A stretch of DNA of 64,000 bases from the NCBI GenBank assembly GCA_039105265.1, contig JAPFFF010000028.1, positions 992,001 through 1,056,000 of the forward strand. The letters run 5' to 3'. The translations under genes and the position numbers were made by a program. Each line of letters starts with the position of its first letter. Within the stretch, counting starts at the first letter, position 1. The notes beneath the pieces were generated by a model. The model made no database searches. It saw only the letters and a program-made list of their open reading frames with translations, and was not told where the DNA came from. The DNA comes from Tritrichomonas musculus (taxonomy: Eukaryota; Parabasalia; Tritrichomonadida; Tritrichomonadidae). Positions 31,831-41,275 of the stretch are shown piece by piece.

Positions 31831-33744
31831 TTGTCAGCCATTGGAATCGATCTTGGTACAACTTATTCGTGTGTTGGCGTCTTCCGTCACAACAGAGTCG
31901 ATATCATTGCGAACGACATGGGAAATCGTACAACTCCTTCTTATGTCGCATTCACGGACGACGAGCGCCTTGTTGGCGAGTCAGCAAAAAATCAGGCTTC
32001 GTTGAATCCAACCAACACTGTTTTTGATTCAAAAAGAATGATCGGCCGCAAGTTTTCTGATCCAATCGTTCAAAGCGACATTAAGCACTGGCCTTTCAAA
32101 GCCATTCAAGGAGATTCAGACAAACCGCAAATAGAAGTTCAGTGGAAAGGTCAAACCAAACAGTTCTATCCAGAAGAAATATCAGCCATGATTCTTGGAA
32201 AAATGAAAGAAGTCGCAGAAACACAATTGACACAAAAAGTCACAGATGCAGTTGTTACAGTTCCTGCTTATTTCAACGATGGGCAACGTCAAGCTACGAA
32301 GGATGCAGGCGTCATCGCTGGATTGAATGTTCTTCGCATTATCAACGAGCCAACTGCAGCAGCAATCGCATTCGGCATCAATGAAAAATCAGACAAAGAG
32401 CGGCATGTTTTAATCTTCGACCTAGGTGGAGGAACATTCGATGTTTCACTTCTCGATATTGATGGAGGAATGTTCGAAGTAAAAGCAACAGCAGGAGACA
32501 CTCACCTTGGCGGCGAAGACTTTGATAATCGAATGGTCAATTTCTTTGCAGATCGCTTCCAAAAGAAGTTCAAATGCGATCTTCGCCAATCGCCGCGCGC
32601 ACTAAGGACACTGAGAACAGCATGTGAACGCGCAAAGAGAACATTGTCAACAGCAACAAATGCATCAATCGTATGTGATTCTCTTTACGAAGGACACGAT
32701 TTCATCGATAGCATTTCGAGAGCAATGTTCGAAAACTTGAATGATGAACTATTTAGGTCAACACTGAATCCAGTCGCGCAAGTCCTACAGGATGCAAAGA
32801 TGTCGAAAAGTGATGTCACAGATATTGTTCTTGTTGGCGGTTCATCACGCATTCCGCGTGTTCAGCAATTGCTTCAAGATTTCTTCAACGGCAAGCAGCC
32901 ATGCCGCGGAGTTGATCCTGATGAAGCTGTTGCATATGGCGCAGCCGTCCAAGCAGCGATCATCAAAGGGAACGACAAAGGCAAATTTGACGAGATTCTC
33001 CTTCTTGATGTGGCTCCGCTTTCACTGGGGATCGAAACAGCAGGCCAAATCATGACTGTCTTAATTCCAAGGAATTCGACAATCCCTATCAAAAAGTCGC
33101 AGACATTCACGACATTCGCTGACAATCAGCCTGCTGTAACAATCAAAGTATTTGAAGGCGAACGTTCAAAAACAGCCGACAATAATCTTTTGGGCACATT
33201 TGACTTGACAGGAATCCCACCTGCACCGAGAGGCGTCCCGCAAATTGAAGTTACATTTGATGCGAATGCTGAAGGAATCATGAATGTCACTGCAGAAGAA
33301 AAGTCAACAAAGAATGTTAAGAAAATCACTATCAAAAATGAAAGAGGAAGACTCTCCCAGGACGAAATAGATAGGATGGTGTCTGACGCTTGAAAATTCA
33401 AAGAGCAAGATGAAAAAGTTCGTAAGAGAGTCGAAGTTAAAAACGCACTTGAAGGATACTGCTTCGGCGTTCGCAACTCATTGTCAAATGAACAATTCGC
33501 ATCTGCTGTCTCACAAGAAGATAAGGACAAGATTAACAAAGAGATTGACGACGCGCTTGCTTGGATTGATATCAATCAGGATGCTGAAATAAGTGACTTC
33601 GAAGCAAATCAGAAAGAGCTTGAAGGAAAACTGATGCCTCTAATGCAAAGAGCATATCAAAACTCTTCACCATGAAACGCTGATTCAAATAATAATCAGC
33701 ATCCAGAAACAAACAATGGCCCAAGAGTTGAAGAAGTTGATTAA
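31831..33744 (+). pseudogene. Cytosolic HSP70 gene copy, damaged
   Basis: The frame from codon [12 protein letters not shown] to the C-terminal GPRVEEVD (TAA 33742-33744) spans 637 codons, a near-normal HSP70 length. The ATPase signatures [20 protein letters not shown] and [14 protein letters not shown] are intact, and EEVD marks the cytosolic type that binds TPR co-chaperones. Three lesions are visible: the expected initiator Met is TTG (31831-31833), and TGA occurs in frame at 33391-33393 (where a DAEKFK Glu is expected) and at 33673-33675 (before NADSNNN). The sequence is much richer in G+C than its surroundings and keeps highly expressed-gene codon use. Decay is therefore recent, or the errors come from the assembly. 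Translation from the upstream ATG at 31678 would still end at codon 521. Confidence 0.8.
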
Positions 33745-34096
33745 AAAATAAAAACAATTTAATTTTTCAATTTTCATTCTATTTTCTTTATTATCCAAAA
33801 AAGCAGGGATGTTTATCGATAATATCGATAATGGTTATATTGGTGGCAGATAATATCGATAAAATCATATCCACAATTATCATTCAATAAAAAGAACCTT
33901 TGTAAATTAAAAATTAATTAATCCACAAATCATTAGATAACAATATATAATGAATAACTTTTTGATAAGTTTTTGCAAAGTTTTGCAAACTTTTACAATT
34001 GTAAATTGTAATAAATGCAAACACTGATTCAAAATTATTTCCTGCAAAAATCATTAAAAATAGAATTATAACGATTAGTTTTAATAGAATTAAATT
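33745..34096. other. Convergent spacer
   Basis: 350 bp, no gene. It holds two copies of GATAATATCGATAA near 33820-33865. Confidence 0.5.
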
Positions 34097-36439
34097 TTAC
34101 TGAATTTCTTTCAAAAGGTAATTTAATAAATTGATTACACTTCTTTGAAGCTCTCCAATTGTCAATTCTCCATTTTTAATAGTTTCTTCAGTATTGTCAT
34201 CAAAACTGTTATATTCAGCGCAACCCATGCCACCGACAATCATGTACAAATCATTTTGTGAACGAATCATGTCTCTTGTTTTTTGGAATGATTTTTCACC
34301 ACCTTCAACGACGTCATTCATTTCAGCCTGCCAGTCAGTCATTAAGAATCCGTTAAATTTCCATTCACCACGAAGGACTGTTGTATTTAAATCATAATTT
34401 GAAGCACACCAATGACCGTTAATTGGATTATAAGCTGTCATTATTGAAAGAACATTTCCTGCTTTAACTGCCATTTCAAATGATTTCAAATAAATCTCAC
34501 GAATTGCACGTTCAGAACAGACAGAGTTTACATCTCTACGATTAGATTCTTGATTATTAAGAGCGAAATGTTTTATCGTTCCAGAAATGCCAGCATCACG
34601 AAGACCTTTCGTTGATGATATTGTCATCATTCCAGACAAATAAGGGTCCTCTGAAAAGTACTCAAAATTGCGACCATTCAAAAGACTTCGGTGAATGTTG
34701 ACACCTGGACCAAGGAGAATGTCAACTTTATTTTTCTTGAAATCTTCACCAACAACTTGGTAAGCTTTATTAACAAGTTGCTTGTTCCATGAAGCAGCTA
34801 ATGAAGTGGATATTGGTAATTGGATTGCATTTTTTCTACTACGGTGGAGACCGTTAGGACCATCAGCACAAAGAACGGTTGGAATTCCAAATTTTTTCAA
34901 TTCTATAGAAAGACCGCCAAAAATGCCAGCCACTATATCTGATGACTCTCCACGCACAATTCGTGCCAATTGACTGACTGTTAACTGGGCAACAAAATCA
35001 TTTAATTTAGATTTGCCTTTTTTGACATCATCAAATGTAATATTTTTGTCACCAGTGATTCGAATATTCTTCGGAAGATTCTTTTTAATTTTCTTTGACA
35101 AATTGACGGTTGGCTTTTGTGAAGGGACGTATTTTTGTTCATATGTTCCGTCTTCTTTTTTACTTCCTGGTGTCAAAATTGTGAGGTCATTATCATTAGG
35201 ACACATCACTTCTGACAACTTTTCAACAACTTTAAGTTTTGATAGAGAATACGTTAAAGCAAGTTGAACATTTCTGACACTTGTTCCAACAAAAATGTTG
35301 TATTCGCCTTCTTCAAGAACGTAGCACGATTTGTGGCCAGTTGCGTTTGAATCATCGTAAGATGCCATTTCATTTTCATTGAATTCAAACGATAGAATTT
35401 GACTTTCATTAGGCTTTAACAAATTTGTCTTCTCAAAAGAAATCAGTTGTTTATTCGGCTTTCCAAGTTTGCCTTGAGGCGCTGAATAATAAATTTGGAC
35501 GACTTCTTTACCATTGAATTTATCACCGACATTTTTCACTTCAACTTTCAAAGATATTTTTCCAGATTGTTCATGATTTGCAGAAACGGTTTTGACATCA
35601 AATTTTGTGTATGACAAGCCATAACCGAATTCAAACATAACTTTTTGAGGGCAAAATGTCTCAAAATATCGATAACCAACATAAATGTCTTCTTGATAGA
35701 GATTTTTGTCATCGTTTCCGAAATTTTTTTGTGATGGATGATCTGAAAGGTCTATCGGAATCGTGTCAGGAAGTTTGCCTGAAGGTGTCACTTTTCCTGT
35801 CAAAATATCGGCGGCTGAATTTCCGCCTTCCATTCCTCCGCACCACAAATAGATGACGCCTTTAATTCTGTCTTGGTAGTCAGGGTTGTTGATCCACTTC
35901 ATGTCAATAACATTTGATACATTCAATGCAACAACAACTTTTTCAAAAGAAGTGGTTATATTTTTTAAATTTTCGAGTTCTTCTTCTGTAAGTAAATAAC
36001 TGCCGGGAGATTCAGAGTTATCTAGATCTTCTCCACATGTTCTTCCGATAATGTATAGGGCTTTGTTTGATATTTTGGATTGCTTTTCAGCATATTCTTT
36101 TGATATTGTCATGTCTTTTTGATAAAAAGGTTCACATCCCCACCTTCGGCCACCATCGTTATATGGGTGCTCTTTAATGTATTCGGAATAATCGGATGAT
36201 ACTTCTTCATTAATTTTAATACCATTATTTCGAAAACCTTCAAGAATATTTACAGAATGATTGACACTGATAAAACCACCTGAACCTGTTCCGTTTCGGA
36301 TATAATTAATTTGTGGACGGCCAAAAATTGTGATAATATCATCTTGAGTGAAAGGTAATATGTTATCATCATTTTTAATAAGAACAATCCCCTCTGCTCC
36401 TACCTCTCGGCATATTTCAGCGCTCTTTTTTTCAAGCAT
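34097..36439 (-). CDS. Glycoside hydrolase family 3, domain-swapped (beta-glucosidase type)
   Basis: The 780-residue enzyme has its GH3 domains in reversed order. Residues about 1-260 are the C-terminal-type alpha/beta sandwich (GAEGIVLIKND, IIGRTCGEDLDNSESPGSYL, YLWCGGMEGGNSAADILTG). Residues about 285-390 are an Fn3-like domain (EFGYGLSYT, GKEVVQIYY). Residues about 460-780 are the TIM-barrel catalytic domain (CADGPNGLHR, KHFALNNQESNRRDVNSVCS, GFLMTDW with D702 the expected nucleophile). The order is common in gut Firmicutes glycosidases, so acquisition from a rumen or gut bacterium is likely. No signal peptide is seen, pointing to a cytosolic beta-glucosidase or related exo-glycosidase; the substrate cannot be fixed from sequence. 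The stop reads TAAAAT. Confidence 0.92.
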   Translation of the reverse strand: MLEKKSAEICREVGAEGIVLIKNDDNILPFTQDDIITIFGRPQINYIRNGTGSGGFISVNHSVNILEGFRNNGIKINEEVSSDYSEYIKEHPYNDGGRRWGCEPFYQKDMTISKEYAEKQSKISNKALYIIGRTCGEDLDNSESPGSYLLTEEELENLKNITTSFEKVVVALNVSNVIDMKWINNPDYQDRIKGVIYLWCGGMEGGNSAADILTGKVTPSGKLPDTIPIDLSDHPSQKNFGNDDKNLYQEDIYVGYRYFETFCPQKVMFEFGYGLSYTKFDVKTVSANHEQSGKISLKVEVKNVGDKFNGKEVVQIYYSAPQGKLGKPNKQLISFEKTNLLKPNESQILSFEFNENEMASYDDSNATGHKSCYVLEEGEYNIFVGTSVRNVQLALTYSLSKLKVVEKLSEVMCPNDNDLTILTPGSKKEDGTYEQKYVPSQKPTVNLSKKIKKNLPKNIRITGDKNITFDDVKKGKSKLNDFVAQLTVSQLARIVRGESSDIVAGIFGGLSIELKKFGIPTVLCADGPNGLHRSRKNAIQLPISTSLAASWNKQLVNKAYQVVGEDFKKNKVDILLGPGVNIHRSLLNGRNFEYFSEDPYLSGMMTISSTKGLRDAGISGTIKHFALNNQESNRRDVNSVCSERAIREIYLKSFEMAVKAGNVLSIMTAYNPINGHWCASNYDLNTTVLRGEWKFNGFLMTDWQAEMNDVVEGGEKSFQKTRDMIRSQNDLYMIVGGMGCAEYNSFDDNTEETIKNGELTIGELQRSVINLLNYLLKEIQ

Positions 36440-36689
36440 TTTTATAATATTTGGCTAATAAAATTTTTAAAATTTTATCCCAAAAGTGCCAAATATACAA
36501 TTGTTGACTCAATAATATTATCAAAAAGTTACACTGAGAAATTTTGAATATTTTCAAAAAGTTGCCTTTAGATTTACAAAATGATTTTAAATTATCTCCA
36601 TATATAACAAATAAAAATGGTTTATAGTTCACTTTTATTTATTTGAATTAGATAAAAATATTCATAATCAAAATGACATTAATGTATAG

Positions 36690-38028
36690 TTATATTTGTC
36701 CTGTTAAAAAAGTTATTAAAGAAGAAAGATCAATACTTAAATAATCATTCATAAAATAGTCATCAAAAATGCTATAAAAGAAATTTTTCCATTGTTCAAA
36801 AGTATCAATTGCTTTTGTTATTTCTTTGGATTCATTAGGGAAATTGTTTGCAGCTTGTTTATTAAATTGATCTATACCATTTTTAGCTGCAGAAAGCAAC
36901 AATTGTATTTTGTATTTAACTTTTTGGATTTCCTCAAGATCTCTTTTTTTTTCATAGATTTTTTGTATTTCTACTTTAAATTTTTCTATAGATATTCTGG
37001 TTTTTTCTTCTATCAAGTTGACAATAGTTATCAGCATATGCTTGCTGTCATCATCAACAAAAATTGAAATTCTCGATGAATTAATATGATTATTAGACAA
37101 AATTTTTATTGACTTATCATAATCAAGAAATTCATCATAAATACCTTCTTTATTTGGCTTTGGAAACATAAAAATATCGTTTTCCCCTTCATTTATAAAA
37201 TGATCAATTAACATAATTTTTTGTTCTGGTCCTTCTCCCTGTAAGAAGCTTAAAAAAAAAATCTGGTTCATAATCTTTATCGGATTTTGTTATTACAAGA
37301 GCTATACCACTAAATAAATTTTCTATATCAGGTATTGTGCTTTCAATAGCTAATAAAAACTCTTTAGCAAGTGCACCTCGGCGTACAAAAAACTCATATT
37401 CAGATAAGGCTAAAAGTACTTTCATTTTTCCAACTGATTTGACCACTGAATGGATAACAAAAGCATTAATTATTTTTTGAATATTATTTTTTTTTCCCGA
37501 ATAATCAGGGAATTCAATAAATATAATTTTATTTTTATGATCAATAAATACCTTAGGAAGTGTTTTTAAATAATCCTCTCTAATCTCATATTCAATCAAG
37601 ATGGTTTTAGGACAAATTAGTTCATAATCATCAAATTTTTTATTACTTGAAATCAATTTATCACCAGCAAGTAAATGAATCAATGCGGTTTTACCTGATC
37701 CTGTTGTTCAAATTATTATGACTTTAGCATAGTCAATTAATTCTGGATTGTTAATATTTTTTAGAATAATATCATCAAATTGTTTCAAAATTTCTAATAT
37801 AGTATTAAGATATATTGATTCACCAAGATCACACATTAAATAATGAAGTGAAAATTTTCCATTTTCTAATATAGTATTAAGATATATAAATATTAGAAAA
37901 TGGAAAATTTTTAAATCTGCCAGAACTGTAGACACTAAACCGTTTATAATTTTTTCAAAATTTTGATTTCGAAAAACGATTGATTTTGAATATTTTATAT
38001 TTATTGTTTGAATTTTTATTAAGCACAA
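36690..38028 (-). pseudogene. P-loop NTPase family gene, interrupted
   Basis: Three adjoining ORFs belong together. Upstream (37708-38028) is a helical leader ending NPELIDYAKVIII, with no ATG. Then comes TGA at 37708-37710, followed in the same frame by TTGSGKTALIHLLAGD, a Walker A motif. That part has IIFIEFPDYSG (a Walker B / DxxG-like region), LLALSEYEF and ALVITKSDKD (TKxD specificity motif). At a run of T (about 37252-37261 in sense) the frame slips, and homology continues in another frame as FLQGEGPEQKIMLIDHFINEGE down to 36690. The motifs suggest a GTPase-like protein of the GBP/AIG1-like P-loop class expanded in trichomonads; that family name is from memory and moderate. One stop and one homopolymer slip are seen. 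Confidence 0.65.
37851..37911. repeat. Inverted repeat, 22-bp perfect arms
   Basis: Arms 37851-37872 and 37890-37911 are exact reverse complements around a 17-nt loop. The stretch TTTCTAATATAGTATTAAGA also recurs as a direct copy about 72 bp away (near 37791), so local duplication plus inversion has reshaped the leader of the P-loop gene. Confidence 0.8.
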
Positions 38029-39302
38029 ATATAATAAGATTTTTAATCTATTAGATTTATCATAATTATTGTTTTAAATGAGAAATTTATGTTTTTTAAA
38101 ATCAGAATTGAGAACTTTACATGAATTCCTCTCAATTTCAAATCTTTCTTTTCTCTCCAAATTCATAACAAATTTTTGAAATATTGATAAAATCATCGTT
38201 ATTATATATGCATTTTCTGATGGCTAAATTTCACTGAATTTGGTGCGCTACATTTTTCGTAATAGAAATATGATTTACTTATTTTTGTTAATTTTTTAAA
38301 AAATATAAATTTCTAATGATGATTATCAATATCCAATAGGATATTTTATGTTTTGGAGCTTCATTTCATCAAATGATCAAAAAATTACATATCATTTTTT
38401 ATTTACAATAGCTAAGTCCAACTTTATTAGGCAATAAATTCCAATTTATACCAATCAAAAATCAAATATATGATATTTTTTATGATATAAATGATTAATA
38501 AAATGCTTTTTATAGAAAAGTTTTAACAAAATTATCCAAGGTTAAAAATTTGCCTATTACGATCAGTATTTGAATTCAAAAGTCATCATTTTTTATAGTA
38601 ATATCTTGTTTTCTAGCGCATTAAATATATCATAATTAATAGTTTAAATTTATTATCTGTTATTAAGTAAAATATTTTAATTATAATCATATTTATTACA
38701 AATTCGCTAGTTTCGACTCTTCTAATCTGCCCATACTCAATGAATTTTAATATGCCAAAATTAAAATAATTATTTTGTTTTTATAATTTTCTTTTTGTTA
38801 GTGGATCATCATTGGAGAATATGGATCTTTTTTTATGAAAAGAATTCATATTTTGGTGAATTCAGGTTACAATTGTATTGTATACTCTGCATTAATTCAC
38901 TTCATTCAATTTCATTAGTTGGAAATGATAGGCATATGAATTTTCAAACTTAAGCTCTTTTAATCTAATTGAATATGACAAAATCTGAAATTACACATTT
39001 TTATTTTCCAATCGATCTTTATGAAATATCGCAGTTATCCAACATTAAAATTGATAAAAATGATTAATATTCAACATAACAAGATTATTTTCATTAATTA
39101 TATCTAATCTACAAATAAAGATGGTTTAATGAATAATACTTCAAAATTATGTATAATATTCTTCATAAAAAGCTAGCCTGATTTTGATTAGGTTTTTTTG
39201 TTAGACTTAACCAAATTTATTTCTTTCCTTTTATGCGTTAAACTTATATATTTGTAATTTTTATTTTTTATAATAATTAATTTCAATTTTATTTTAAGAT
39301 AG
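38029..39302. other. 1.3-kb spacer, no gene seen
   Basis: AT-rich throughout, with no long frame, repeat or RNA signature that I can support. Confidence 0.55.
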
Positions 39303-39307
39303 TCATA
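39303..39307 (+). promoter_or_regulatory. Inr-like element (TCATA)
   Basis: The A lies 4 nt before the ATG at 39309. It is close to the start, but within the range of very short trichomonad leaders. Confidence 0.35.
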
Positions 39308-39308
39308 T

Positions 39309-40051
39309 ATGAACGATTCATTTCAAGATAATTTTAATTTATTTTTTGATTTATCTAATTAAAATATAATTGAAATTTTGAATGGACCTGTTGCATAAAC
39401 AATTCAAAATTCAAATAAAAACTATGATGCATTATCACATATGTGAATTTTCAAAGAGAAAGCTTCTTTTCTGCCAAGTCTAGGCAGCCAATAGAAATAG
39501 ATTTATTCCTAGAAAATATACCCAACGATTACAATTATTTCCAACAGCCTAAATCTATTTCTAAGTATATTGCAGATCATGCAATTGAATTACTTGATAT
39601 CGCTTTAAATGAAAATTATATATTAAATTCAAAACAAAAAAATAAAAGTCGTACCGCCTTGTTATTGTTATCCAATTCCCCAAAGAATGTAATGGATGAA
39701 TTATTAATCGATGGAAGATTTTTGATTAAATTAACTAATATTTTGGGGCAAGCAAGCGTTAATTTCACTTATTCTATTATAAAAGAACTTGCAAGTCGTA
39801 TTTCAATGATTTTTACCAATATAATTATAAAAACAAATGATAAAGATATTATTCTTGATTCAATTGGTTTTTTAACACAGATAATTCAATTTATTGAAGA
39901 TAATTCAGTTTTTAATTTTTTTTGTTTAGCAGTATTAGACAATAAAAACTTTAAAGAAATGCAGATATATTTGTCACTAATTAATTTATATCAATTTCTC
40001 TTAAATGAATTGCCCAAAGAAAAGGAAACCAATTTGCAAAAAGATGCTTGA
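39309..40051 (+). pseudogene. Helical-repeat protein gene with decayed 5' end
   Basis: An ATG at 39309 begins MNDSFQDNFNLFFDLSN, but in-frame stops follow and the frame shifts near 39443. From there a clean 202-codon stretch runs to TGA 40049-40051. This stretch is helical and armadillo-like (IADHAIELLDIALNENYIL, SRTALLLLSNSPKNVMDELL) and may be part of a SAPS-like, phosphatase-associated protein; that is a weak resemblance. The frame ends in a polar tail soon after and is short for such proteins, so the 3' end may be lost as well. The retained Inr suggests decay from a once normal gene. Confidence 0.5.
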
Positions 40052-41275
40052 TGGTTCTAAAAAAAACGTTAATTTGTTTTATTTAGAAATATTCAGACGA
40101 AAAATAGTTTAATGAATAAAAATATATTTTTATTATAAATATAATTATATTATATAAATAATTTATCAATAATAAATAGAGAAAAACTTCACAAATTAAA
40201 GATAATTATAATACATAAAAAGCCAATACACTTGATATTTTTGAATTAATTTGAAATTTAGTTTCAATCTGATAATAAATTTATATTTTTATTCATTAAA
40301 AAATCATATATAAGTTTATATTTTATAAATATAATTATAAAGATATAATTAAATAATATATTTTAAATAATTTTATTTTGTAATTATTTATTTAACAAGA
40401 TTTTTGAAAAAATAAGAAAATTTTATTTGAATGATTTTTCTTTCCAATTGTAGAAATTGAATTAAAAATAAAAAATCTTTAAGGCCTTATTAAGGTATTC
40501 ATTCAATTTTGTAGTATTCAAAAAGTGACAACGAAAATACATATTTTGCGAAATATATCATTATAAATTTTAATTTTTTTTATTAAATATTCATAAAATT
40601 AATAATATCATTATATAATATATTTAAATTATTGTATATCTTGCTAAAAGTAGAGATAATTTCATAAATAATCACTCAGCTAATCTTTTCAACCTGAGTT
40701 AAAATTTGAAAAATTGGCCATATTTTTTGATTTTAAAAAGATTTATTTTAAAAAATCAAAAATTCCGACGCTGGGGACTTTATTTTGGATAGATTTTTTC
40801 TTTGAATACTTTACATATTTTTACTTTTCAGAAATCTTTATTTTCTCACAATTTTACAATTGTTTATATCTTACAATCTCACAATTATTTCTTAAAAAAA
40901 TGCTCAATATTCTGAAGCATATAATAATTTCATAGAATTGATCTCAATTTTCTGATGATTCAAATATTTCATAAAAAATAAATTCAATTTAATAAATTAA
41001 CTAAAAAATATATCTTATATTTTAAATTGGATTTTCCTCATATTTGCTATAATATTTATACAAAACATCATTTTTTTTCTAAACTTATCAAATTGTAAAA
41101 TTTTCATTCAAAAAGAAAAATTAGTTTATTTTTATATCATACGTCAATTTTACCATTATATTTAGTAAATAAATTTTTTATCATCATATATTTTATTATA
41201 TTATAATATGATAAAATATACTGCTTTTGTTCAACCTTAATATGGTCTAATCTTTATCAGAAAAATCTTTAACAG
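40052..41275. other. 1.2-kb spacer, no gene seen
   Basis: AT-rich. The open stretch at 40714-40935 is F/I/K/Y-rich and looks noncoding. Confidence 0.55.
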
